A stretch of DNA of 8,076 nucleotides, taken from positions 1-8,076 of the forward strand of contig JAOTWK010000143.1 of NCBI GenBank assembly GCA_029862935.1, written 5' to 3'. The notes below the pieces were generated by a model. The model saw only the letters and a program-made list of their open reading frames with translations. It was not told the DNA's origin and did no database searches. Below are positions 1 through 6,553 of this stretch, piece by piece. This stretch comes from Gemmatimonadota bacterium (GTDB lineage Bacteria; Gemmatimonadota; Gemmatimonadetes; Gemmatimonadales; GWC2-71-9). Positions within the stretch are counted from its first letter, which is position 1. Each line of letters begins with the position of its first letter. The position numbers and the translations under genes were made by a program.

Positions 1-201
1 ACCCCCCACGAGCGGCTCTCGAACCGCGAATATCGGGTGCTCTGTCTGCTCGGATCCGGGAAGAGCGTCAAAGAAGCTGCTGCGGAGCTCGCGGTGAGCC
101 CCAAGACGGTGAGTACTTATCGGTCGCGGGTCCTCAAGAAGCTCGAGCTTGCGACCACAGCAGATCTCATCCGCTATGTCGTGGAACGGGGGCTCACATA
201 G
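1..201 (+). CDS. NarL/LuxR-type response regulator, C-terminal HTH part (5' end outside window)
   Basis: The window opens inside this gene; 66 codons are visible, read in frame 1 and ending at TAG 199-201. The translation starts TPHERLSNREYRVL and contains GKSVKEAAAELAVS followed by the recognition-helix segment PKTVSTYRSRVLKKL, then a tail with ADLIRYVVERGLT. This is the standard four-helix LuxR/NarL/FixJ DNA-binding domain in the form seen in GacA/UvrY-like regulators, where it follows an N-terminal receiver. The receiver would lie before base 1 and is not seen. By family knowledge the protein is a phosphorylation-controlled transcription factor. Its position just upstream of a receiver, a hybrid kinase and an HD-GYP protein on the same strand suggests, by inference, that it is the transcriptional output of the same signalling system. 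Confidence 0.9.
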   Translation, partial: TPHERLSNREYRVLCLLGSGKSVKEAAAELAVSPKTVSTYRSRVLKKLELATTADLIRYVVERGLT

Positions 202-305
202 AGCGGGGGCGCTGAGTATCTCGGCAAGTCAGTACCACGCCGACAGCTTGTAGGAAGACGGGGCCATCCACGCGGGGCAAATCGCACGCACACGCTCGCC
301 GCTGT

Positions 306-340
306 CCGACTGCCTGGTCGGTTATTCTTTCCTACCTTTT
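306..340 (+). terminator. Possible intrinsic terminator after the LuxR-type regulator
   Basis: CCGACT (306-311) can pair with GGTCGG (316-321) around a GCCT loop, giving a 6-bp stem with one T.G pair. A pyrimidine-rich, T-heavy tract (322-340) follows directly. This is the layout of a rho-independent terminator, although the stem is short and the T tract is broken by C residues. It lies about 105 bases after the regulator stop and about 75 bases before the receiver start, so it could end the upstream transcript and leave the downstream genes with their own promoter. Confidence 0.35.
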
Positions 341-362
341 CTCACCGTGATCCCAGTCGGTC

Positions 363-377
363 GCCGCCTTAGGCGGC
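363..377 (+). repeat. Perfect inverted repeat in the leader of the receiver gene
   Basis: GCCGCCT (363-369) and AGGCGGC (371-377) are exact reverse complements around a single T. At the DNA level this is a near-continuous palindrome suited to a dimeric DNA-binding protein. As RNA the one-base gap would force opening of the central pairs to form a GC-rich hairpin. It sits 38 bases before the receiver start codon. The symmetry is seen directly; any function is inferred. Confidence 0.5.
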
Positions 378-391
378 CGGCAGTACTGACA

Positions 392-403
392 GGGCGCAAG
401 CCC
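392..403 (+). promoter_or_regulatory. GNRA-capped hairpin abutting the ribosome binding site
   Basis: GGGC (392-395), loop GCAA (396-399) and GCCC (400-403) form a 4-bp all-GC stem closed by a GNRA-class tetraloop, an especially stable RNA fold. The stem ends at the base before the Shine-Dalgarno sequence GGAGGAG (404-410). A hairpin this close to the ribosome site may tune translation or protect the mRNA 5' end. It does not cover the Shine-Dalgarno bases, so simple sequestration is not indicated. Confidence 0.4.
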
Positions 404-410
404 GGAGGAG
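404..410 (+). promoter_or_regulatory. Ribosome binding site of the stand-alone receiver
   Basis: GGAGGAG is a near-perfect Shine-Dalgarno sequence ending 4 bases before the GTG at 415. It fixes this GTG as the start even though the codon is not ATG. Confidence 0.75.
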
Positions 411-414
411 TGTT

Positions 415-813
415 GTGAAGACAACTGCTATCAAGCCCTTGCGGGTTGCAATCATCGACGATTCGGTCGTGATTCGGCAACGGCTTGTTGCCATGATCGA
501 TGAAACCCCAGACATCAGCGTGGTCTGTACGGCAACCGATGGTCGAGAAGGTCTCGAGTGTGTTCTCCACCATAAGCCGGACGTGGTCATCCTGGATATC
601 CGGATGCCTGTGATGGGTGGGATCGAGGTCTTGGAAGCCCTGCGACAGCGTGACGCGACGCCGACGGTTTTGGTGCTCACAAACTTCCCCTATCCCGTAT
701 ACCGCAAGAGGTGTCACGAGCTCGGAGCAGAGTTGTTCTTCGACAAGTCCACCGAGTTCGCGGAGGCGGTGCAGGCGCTCCGCGGCATTGTTCCCAGTGG
801 CAACGGCGGGTAG
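415..813 (+). CDS. Stand-alone receiver (REC-only response regulator)
   Basis: The 132-residue protein is essentially one CheY-like receiver domain (about residues 9-128) with no output domain. Visible active-site residues are the acidic pair D15-D16 in IIDDS, the phospho-acceptor D61 in VILDIRMP, T89 in VLTN, and K111 in FFDKS. The usual K-P after beta-5 is K-S here. The start is GTG 415, chosen for the strong GGAGGAG site 4 bases upstream. The stop is followed after 18 bases by the hybrid kinase gene, so the two are probably co-transcribed. Stand-alone receivers of this kind act as phosphate shuttles or sinks, or as protein-interaction switches. Beside a hybrid kinase, the simplest inference is that it takes phosphate from that kinase. 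Specific partners cannot be read from the sequence. Confidence 0.92.
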   Translation: MKTTAIKPLRVAIIDDSVVIRQRLVAMIDETPDISVVCTATDGREGLECVLHHKPDVVILDIRMPVMGGIEVLEALRQRDATPTVLVLTNFPYPVYRKRCHELGAELFFDKSTEFAEAVQALRGIVPSGNGG

Positions 814-831
814 CCGAGAGCCAAGGTTGCG

Positions 832-3783
832 ATGAGTCTCCTGCTGATTCCTGCAATCGGCCTCACCACGGTGGCAGTGGTGTGGTCGATTGTGCTGTTT
901 CGTTGGCGGCGAGTCATGCGGTTGGGAGCACTTGCCGCAGTGCTTGCCTTACTGCTGCTGCATCAAGTGGTGGAGTTGCTTCGAGATGGGGTGATGGGGA
1001 GCGCTTCGCTGACCGACCACGCGCGCGTGTTGCCGGATCTCGCATTGAGCGCCGTTGCACTTGCGGTCGTCGTGTTCATTCATCGGCACACGGTTCGGGC
1101 ACGCCGCAATTCGTCAGCGCTTCCACTGCGCGAACCGCACTGGCAGGCGCTCGTCGAAAACGCGCTCGATCGCGATATCATCGTGATTCTCAACGCGGAC
1201 GCGGTGATCCTGTATGTGAATCCGAGCGCCCAGGGATTGCTCGGGTACACAGCAGAGGAGGTCGCCGGTCGCTCCGTCTTCACCCTCGTCCATCCCCAAG
1301 ATGAAAGCCGGGCCAAGAGTGCGTTCGTAGAAGGCATTCAGTCCCCTGGACCGGCAGCGCCAATAGAGCTGCGTGTCAAACATCGTGATGACTCCTGGCG
1401 CTGGCTCGAGATCGTGGGAAACAACATGCTCGGCGATCCCGATTTGAGCTGCGTGGTATTGAGCTGTCGCGACGTCACGGAAAGACGCCGCCAAGAAGGC
1501 GATGTGCAAGGCCGATGGGCTCAGACACAGCAGTTCTTGAACGTCGCGGAAGTCATGTTCGTTGCGCTCGACCGAGACGGACGGATCACCTTGGTGAATC
1601 GGAAGGGTGTGAACCTGCTCGGATACGATGATGAAACCGAACTCGAGGGTCGTGAGTGGTTTTCCATGTGTCTGCCGCCCGAGCAAGTCCCGGCTGTGCG
1701 TGGTGTGTTTCAGGACTGCATCGACGGCAACGTGAAGGCTGCGCAGTATTACGAAAATGAAATCGTGACGAAGGATGGACGGCGGCGCCTCATCGCTTGG
1801 CACAACGTCGTGCTGCGTAACGAGGCGGGAATGCCAATCGGTACCCTGAGTGCTGGAGAAGACATCACCCATAGGAAGGAGATGGAGCAAGAGCTCCTCA
1901 AGTTCCGGCTCGGCATCGAGAAGTCGAACGAGGTCGTCTTCTTGACGGATGTCAACGGCGACATTCTCTATGCGAACCCCGCCTTCGAGCGTGTGTATGG
2001 TTTCTCGCCCGAAGAGGTGCTGGGCCAAACACCGCGCATCTTGAAATCCGGTCTCATGCCGACCGAGACGTACACCGAGTTTTGGAAAGCTCTGTTGGCG
2101 AAGCAAGTAGTAAGCGGAGAGCTCGTCAACAAGACGAAGCACGGACGCATCGTGACCGTCGAAGGAACAGTGAGCCCGGTGCTCGGCGAAGACGGGGCGA
2201 TCATTGGTTTTCTCGCCATTCAGCACGACGTCACGAAACGAAAAGACACCGAACGCGCGTTGCGCAGGTCGGAGGCGAGTTACCGACAGCTCATTGAGCA
2301 CGCGACCTACGGGATCTACCGCTCGACGCCCGATGGAACGTTCCAGGCGGTCAATCCCGCCCTCGTGGCCATGCTGGGATACGACCGCGAAGAGGAGCTG
2401 CTCGCGCTCGACATGGCGCGCGATCTCTACGCCGATCCCAATGACCGGCAGCGGATGGTCAAGCAATACGAGGGACAGGAGCGCATTGAAGGTGTCGAGG
2501 TCGAGTGGAGACGTAAGGACGGTGAGATCGCCACGATCCGTCTAAGTGGCCGATCCATTGTGGATAACAGAGGGCAACTGCAGTTCTACGAGATGCTCGC
2601 GGAAGACGTCACTGAACGCCGCGCACTTGAGCAACAGCTACGGCACGCACAGAAGATGGAGGCTATTGGGCAACTCACGGCGGGCATTGCCCATGACTTC
2701 AACAACATCCTCACCACCATCATGGCGAATGCCGAGTTGGCGTTGACGGCTGTTCCCGCCGCCGACGTGCAGCTGCGGTCGGATATTGAAGAGGTCAAGG
2801 ATGCATCGCAGCGCGGCGCGGACATGATCAGGAAGCTGATGGCGTTCGGCCGGCGAGAGCGTCTGGATCTCGAGTCACTCGACCTTGGCACAGTGGTCGC
2901 CGAGACTTCACAGACCCTGCGCCGCATCCTCCCCGAGAACATTGAGGTCGATGTGGCGATACAGGAGGGCGGCGGTTCGGTGGAAGCCAACCAAGGGGCG
3001 CTGGAGCAGGTGTTGCTCAACTTGGCGTCGAACGCCCGGGATGCAATGCCCAGCGGTGGCACGTTGAGTCTCAAAGTCGGAGAGTTCACGATCGACCACG
3101 ACTACCGGCGCACGCATGGTTTCGGCAAGCCGGGTCAATACATGCTCCTCACGGTCAGCGACTCCGGCACAGGGATGGACGCCCGTACGCGGGCCAGGGT
3201 CTTCGAGCCATTCTTCACGACCAAGCCGTTGGGGCGCGGGACCGGACTCGGTCTCGCCATGGTCTATGGCCTCGTGAAACAACATGGTGGATTCATCGAT
3301 GTCTACAGCGAAGTGGGGTTAGGGACCACCTTCCGTATCTTCTTCCCGCTCTCCGACTCGACGGTAGCGATAGAGACTGCCGCAGACGTGCCAGACATCC
3401 CCCGTGGTCATGAGACCTTGCTCGTGGTTGAGGACGAGGAAGGCATCCGGCGCTCCACACAGCGAATCCTCGAGCGCTATGGATATCGCGTGCTCGTCGC
3501 GCCCGACGGCCAAGAGGCGCTCGATTTCCTTCGCGACCATCGAGATGAAGTCGATCTGGTGATCACCGATGTGATCATGCCTCGTTTGGGCGGCATTCAG
3601 CTGTTCGAACAGACAAGAGAAGATGGTCACGTGACTCCATTTCTCTTCACGAGTGGGTACGCGGCGGGAGAAGTGATCGACCGGCCTTCGCTGGCTCCCG
3701 ATGTGGCATTCCTTCGGAAACCGTGGACGGTAGCCGACCTCGTCTCTAAGGTGCGTGAGAACCTCGATCGGGTGGAAGGGTGA
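832..3783 (+). CDS. Membrane-anchored hybrid sensor histidine kinase with four PAS domains and a C-terminal receiver
   Basis: The 983-residue protein starts with about three hydrophobic segments (roughly 4-22, 31-49, 67-85), then four PAS/PAC units (about 104-218, 231-350, 358-470, 480-596), each ending in a D-[VI]-T-x-R motif (D214, D344, D466, D592). HisKA (about 600-667) carries the phospho-acceptor H621 in GIAHDFNN. The ATPase domain (about 710-828) shows the N box (N730, N734), DSGTGM from D777, FEPFF, and GTGLGL from G803. A receiver (about 862-978) has E867-D868, phospho-acceptor D913, T940 and K963. This order is typical of CckA-like hybrid kinases: the histidine autophosphorylates and hands phosphate to the attached receiver. 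No periplasmic sensor domain is evident, so input is probably cytoplasmic or membrane-derived, through the PAS domains. No heme or flavin ligand can be assigned. The ATG at 832 has only a weak AAGG site, 5 bases upstream. Confidence 0.95.
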   Translation: MSLLLIPAIGLTTVAVVWSIVLFRWRRVMRLGALAAVLALLLLHQVVELLRDGVMGSASLTDHARVLPDLALSAVALAVVVFIHRHTVRARRNSSALPLREPHWQALVENALDRDIIVILNADAVILYVNPSAQGLLGYTAEEVAGRSVFTLVHPQDESRAKSAFVEGIQSPGPAAPIELRVKHRDDSWRWLEIVGNNMLGDPDLSCVVLSCRDVTERRRQEGDVQGRWAQTQQFLNVAEVMFVALDRDGRITLVNRKGVNLLGYDDETELEGREWFSMCLPPEQVPAVRGVFQDCIDGNVKAAQYYENEIVTKDGRRRLIAWHNVVLRNEAGMPIGTLSAGEDITHRKEMEQELLKFRLGIEKSNEVVFLTDVNGDILYANPAFERVYGFSPEEVLGQTPRILKSGLMPTETYTEFWKALLAKQVVSGELVNKTKHGRIVTVEGTVSPVLGEDGAIIGFLAIQHDVTKRKDTERALRRSEASYRQLIEHATYGIYRSTPDGTFQAVNPALVAMLGYDREEELLALDMARDLYADPNDRQRMVKQYEGQERIEGVEVEWRRKDGEIATIRLSGRSIVDNRGQLQFYEMLAEDVTERRALEQQLRHAQKMEAIGQLTAGIAHDFNNILTTIMANAELALTAVPAADVQLRSDIEEVKDASQRGADMIRKLMAFGRRERLDLESLDLGTVVAETSQTLRRILPENIEVDVAIQEGGGSVEANQGALEQVLLNLASNARDAMPSGGTLSLKVGEFTIDHDYRRTHGFGKPGQYMLLTVSDSGTGMDARTRARVFEPFFTTKPLGRGTGLGLAMVYGLVKQHGGFIDVYSEVGLGTTFRIFFPLSDSTVAIETAADVPDIPRGHETLLVVEDEEGIRRSTQRILERYGYRVLVAPDGQEALDFLRDHRDEVDLVITDVIMPRLGGIQLFEQTREDGHVTPFLFTSGYAAGEVIDRPSLAPDVAFLRKPWTVADLVSKVRENLDRVEG

Positions 3784-5003
3784 TGACTGACCGATCCATT
3801 CCGGGCGCTCCGGGGCGGCGACCCTCGCCGCCAGGCATGCGGTACCAGCCGATTGGCGACGCACTGTTGTATGAGGAGAAGCCTCGTGAGCCACCTCGCA
3901 TCTTGGCGGTCGATGACGAAGAAGGTAGCCGCCGAGTACTGCAGCGCGCCCTCTCGTCATTCGGCTACGAGGTGCTACTCGCCTGTGACGGTGACGACGC
4001 GCTTGGAAAGCTCGGACCCGACATCGATCTGATCGTGCTCGACGCATCGATGCCAACGGTCGATGGGTTCACCGTCGCCGAGCACATACGGGCAATGCCG
4101 GGCTACTTCGACCTTCCGATCATCATGGTGACCGGTCTGGATGCCAAAGCGAACCGGCTTCGAGCGCTCGAGGTTGGGGTCAACGATTTCATCACGAAGC
4201 CATTTGATCTCGCGGAGCTGCGCCTCCGATCGGGTTGGTTGCTCAAACTCAAAGAGGCGCACGACACGATCAAACGTCATCGTACAGAGCTCGAAGACAC
4301 CGTGCGGAAACGCACGGCAGCACTTCAACAGGCGCTGGTCGAAGTCGAGAGCGCGCAGCAGCGGACCCATGAGGCGCATCTCGACACCATTCGTCGGCTC
4401 GTACTCGCCGCTGAGCACAAAGACCGCGCCACGGCCGCGCACATCGAGCGGATCGGTCTCTTTTGCGAGCTGTTGGCGGAACGCCTGCAGCTGCCGTCGG
4501 AGCAGACTGCCTTGATTCGGCACGGCAGTCAGATGCACGATGTCGGCAAGTTGGGCATCCCCGATCAGATCCTGCTCAAGCCAGGAGCCCTGGACAGCTC
4601 TGAGTGGGAGGTGATGAAGCAGCATGCCCGCATGGGGAGTCGGATTCTCAGCGGCTCACCGTCCGACATTCTGCGGGTGGGAGAATCGATCGCATTGACA
4701 CACCACGAGCGCTGGGATGGCCAAGGCTACCCGCTTGGGCTCGCCGGTGAAGACATCCCGCTAGAGGGGCGCATATGCGCCGTCGCCGACGTGTTCGACG
4801 CCCTCACAACGGATCGACCGTATCGGCACGCGCTCCCCAATGCTGCCGTGTATGACATGATGAAAGCCGAGCGAGATCAGCATTTCGACCCACAGGTCCT
4901 GGACACGTTCCTCGGCTGTCGTGGGGAGATCGAGGCCATCCAGCGGGCCCATGGGATCACTGCAAATGGTTCTAGGGCCGCCGGAAGTCGAAAGCCGAAC
5001 TGA
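3783..5003 (+). CDS. REC + HD-GYP cyclic-di-GMP phosphodiesterase (RpfG-like)
   Basis: The protein has 406 residues from ATG 3783. After a proline- and arginine-rich leader of about 38 residues comes a receiver (about 39-155) with D44-D45, phospho-acceptor D87, T117 and K139. A charged helical linker (about 160-205) follows, then the HD-GYP domain (about 205-385). The catalytic set is intact: E211 and H220 in AEHKDRATAAH, H252-D253 with K256 in HDVGK, H281, H307-H308, GYP at 315-317 in HHERWDGQGYP, and D336. By family knowledge this hydrolyses cyclic-di-GMP to pGpG or GMP, here presumably under control of receiver phosphorylation. The ATG overlaps the kinase stop as TGATG, which points to translational coupling. 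GTG 3780 and Met19 (base 3837) are possible alternative starts. The last nine codons overlap, on the opposite strand, the end of a barrel-gene remnant, so this tail may have been extended by decay of the neighbour. Confidence 0.94.
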   Translation: MTDRSIPGAPGRRPSPPGMRYQPIGDALLYEEKPREPPRILAVDDEEGSRRVLQRALSSFGYEVLLACDGDDALGKLGPDIDLIVLDASMPTVDGFTVAEHIRAMPGYFDLPIIMVTGLDAKANRLRALEVGVNDFITKPFDLAELRLRSGWLLKLKEAHDTIKRHRTELEDTVRKRTAALQQALVEVESAQQRTHEAHLDTIRRLVLAAEHKDRATAAHIERIGLFCELLAERLQLPSEQTALIRHGSQMHDVGKLGIPDQILLKPGALDSSEWEVMKQHARMGSRILSGSPSDILRVGESIALTHHERWDGQGYPLGLAGEDIPLEGRICAVADVFDALTTDRPYRHALPNAAVYDMMKAERDQHFDPQVLDTFLGCRGEIEAIQRAHGITANGSRAAGSRKPN

Positions 5004-5343
5004 CCCCGACCACAAAGTGGTTCCCGGCCGGGAATGACCGGCCAGCAATGGGGAATCTGCCGCCAGCTTCCAACCAGAGGCGATGGAGCACGCGGACGGC
5101 CCCGGTCAGCTGTAGCGTGAAGATGCGCCGAGACGTCGACGTTTCGGATTCCCTCGACGACCCAATTGCTTCCGACGAACCCGTCCAAGGTAGTCTTGAC
5201 GAGAGTCCCCGCAGTAGGATTTGCTCCGATCTCAGCGAGGAACACGTACTCGTTGCCCGGATCCTTCTGCGTGGTCTGGTTGGCAGTGCGGATGCGATAA
5301 CCCAGCCATAGTTCAGCGTAGGCTGGAACAGGCCAAAAAGGAG
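4972..5343 (-). pseudogene. Remnant of an outer-membrane beta-barrel protein (C-terminal part, frameshifted, 5' truncated)
   Basis: Reading the minus strand from about 5341 to about 5130 gives AYAELWLGYRIRT, then DPGNEYVFLAEIGANPT, TTLDGFVGSNWVVEGIRN and VDVS. The other frame, from about 5130 to the TAG at 4972-4974, gives RRIFTLQLTGAV, LWLEAGGRFPIAGRSFPAGN and HFVVGVSSAFDFRRP. Alternating polar and hydrophobic residues, aromatic-rich strands, and a closing strand ending in F-D-F are typical of outer-membrane barrels; the ending resembles MetA-pathway/transporter-type barrels, though the family is not certain. The halves join if one extra base is skipped near 5128-5131, so there is a +1 insertion or a 2-base deletion. 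No start codon, signal peptide or N-terminal half is present: similarity begins where the DUF3179 gene stops (5344). About 125 codons remain of a protein normally roughly twice that length or more. A sequencing error could explain the frameshift but not the missing 5' part. Confidence 0.6.
5021..5043. repeat. Nested palindromes between the convergent genes
   Basis: TTCCCGGCCGGGAA (5021-5034) is a perfect 14-base palindrome. It overlaps a second possible hairpin, GGCCGG (5026-5031) with CCGGCC (5038-5043) around GAATGA. Just before it, ACCAC (5009-5013) pairs with GTGGT (5017-5021) around AAA. The block starts about 6 bases after the HD-GYP stop, where a terminator would be useful, but no T tract follows on either strand. 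It also encodes the SFPAG part of the barrel remnant, so coding constraint is an alternative explanation. Confidence 0.35.
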
Positions 5344-6456
5344 TTAGCGGAAGATCCGCGTTTCGGGCTTGAACACGGCCCACGCGAACCAGAAGTGATT
5401 CCCGTGCGGGATCGGCTCGAGTCGCTCCCCGCTCAGCGGCCCGTCGATGGCCAACCCCAAGATGGTCCACAGGCTGCTCGTTTCGGTGTCCCGAAACGTC
5501 CCGTTGCCAACAGGTTCGAACCTCAGTGTGCGTGTACCCACGCGCTGGCTGAACACACCGCTCGATCCTACATCTCGACCCGCGGCGATCTCCCCGGCAT
5601 CCACGGCGCTCGCCATACCGGGGACCCAAAGCACGACGATCGGGTGGCCAGCGAGCGTGTCGTTGATCACTCGCTTCCGTGACAGAACCGAGAAGGGGTA
5701 CGCGGCGGTTGCGGGACCCTGCTGAACCGCGACGACGCGTTCCATGGCGGAGAGCCGGTCGTCTGCCTTGCCGCGGAAGAAGCGCCGTATGGGGCCCCCT
5801 TGGGGGTTGTCGTACCCGGCGTACGGGTTGCGTCCGTAAGACCGTTGATAGCCGGTGTCTCGAGAAAGCACACTCCCGTTGGGATATTGCTGCTTGAACG
5901 CCTTCCAACTCACGGTCGGCGCACTGACAAACGTCAACGCACGCCCGGCATACCGGCCTACGATTCCCTCGCCAGTCGCCTGCTGCCACCAGGTCTCTGT
6001 CTGCCGGTCGTACATCACGAGATCCGAGTGCCGCAGCCGTCCAGTCGTACCGAAATCGAGGACCTGTTCATCAAAACGGCGGTCGAAACCGAGTGCGGTG
6101 TTGCACAGCGGACAGTACGTGACCGCGACCGGAACGTCCCCGACTATGTCGTTCACGATCTCGTGCCACATGAGGATCTGCAATGGATAGGCCTTGGCAA
6201 TCGTACCGACGGTCAGGATTACGATGGGCTCCCGATCGTCCAACCACTCATCCGCAATACGAACAGACACAAAGCGCGGGTGGTCGATGGCTGGAATACC
6301 GTCTTTGGGCGGGCCGCCGGAAACAATCTCGTCGAGTGGCACCGTGTGTTTCGAGAAATCCGTCTGCCAATCGTCGTTTGACTGCGCGGTCACGGCTCGG
6401 GTCACGACGCAAAGACAGGCAAGTGCCAGAGCGAGCCGCAATCTCAATGGTGCCAC
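5344..6456 (-). CDS. Exported DUF3179 domain protein
   Basis: The protein has 370 residues from GTG 6456. The first 23 residues form a signal peptide: a short Arg-containing start, the core LALALACLCVV, and a likely signal peptidase I site after AVTA. The mature part matches the DUF3179 family: DGIPAIDHPRFVS, AKAYPLQILMWHEIVND, VPVAVTYCPLCNTALGFDR, a DLVMYDRQTETWWQQ block, TGYQRSYGRNPYAGYD, and a C-terminal WFAWAVFKPET. The most conserved feature of the family is visible as C115-P-L-C118, a CxxC pair that could bind a metal or form a disulfide. The biochemical role of the family is not established. An in-frame ATG 60 bases upstream exists, but the GTG is chosen because it has AAGGAG at 5-base spacing and leads straight into the signal peptide. 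The gene follows the antiporter by 97 bases on the same strand. Location is inferred to be periplasmic. Confidence 0.88.
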   Translation of the reverse strand: MAPLRLRLALALACLCVVTRAVTAQSNDDWQTDFSKHTVPLDEIVSGGPPKDGIPAIDHPRFVSVRIADEWLDDREPIVILTVGTIAKAYPLQILMWHEIVNDIVGDVPVAVTYCPLCNTALGFDRRFDEQVLDFGTTGRLRHSDLVMYDRQTETWWQQATGEGIVGRYAGRALTFVSAPTVSWKAFKQQYPNGSVLSRDTGYQRSYGRNPYAGYDNPQGGPIRRFFRGKADDRLSAMERVVAVQQGPATAAYPFSVLSRKRVINDTLAGHPIVVLWVPGMASAVDAGEIAAGRDVGSSGVFSQRVGTRTLRFEPVGNGTFRDTETSSLWTILGLAIDGPLSGERLEPIPHGNHFWFAWAVFKPETRIFR

Positions 6457-6461
6457 ATGCA

Positions 6462-6467
6462 CTCCTT
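6462..6467 (-). promoter_or_regulatory. Ribosome binding site that sets the DUF3179 start
   Basis: On the minus strand AAGGAG lies 5 bases before GTG 6454-6456. The longer reading frame beginning at 6516 would place this site inside coding sequence and bury the signal peptide behind 20 extra residues, so the GTG start is preferred. Confidence 0.65.
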
Positions 6468-6553
6468 GTCGAGAGCCGTTGGTGGACAAAGCAATGAACG
6501 GACTGACCACCGGCATGGTTCCTTGGGAGCACGATGGGGCGCGGTGGCTCCGC

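Noticed and set aside
351..414. Cyclic-di-GMP (GEMM-I) riboswitch in the leader
   Set aside because: GGGCGCAAGCCC resembles part of the GEMM core, and the operon encodes a cyclic-di-GMP enzyme, but the upstream GGCAAACC-like strand and the GAAA tetraloop hairpin of the class are missing.
1114..2466. A 450-codon open frame antisense to the kinase PAS region
   Set aside because: It mirrors the codon pattern of a well-supported kinase gene in GC-rich DNA. It has no recognisable domain, and its translation is low-complexity in the way antisense shadows usually are.
5021..5043. Rho-independent terminator between the convergent genes
   Set aside because: The palindromes are real, but no run of T follows on either strand and the sequence also encodes barrel residues, so a terminator call is not supported.
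4877..5989. A 370-codon minus-strand open frame crossing the DUF3179 gene and the barrel remnant
   Set aside because: Only the stretch about 5341-5130 reads like protein (barrel strands). The parts inside DUF3179 and the HD-GYP gene are Arg-rich out-of-frame shadows, so the full frame is not a gene.
5800..6381. A 193-codon plus-strand frame opposite DUF3179
   Set aside because: Antisense to a clearly recognised gene, with no family resemblance and no convincing ribosome site.
6460..6516. Longer DUF3179 start at the upstream ATG
   Set aside because: It would add 20 residues before the signal peptide, while a good AAGGAG site sits 5 bases before the downstream GTG.
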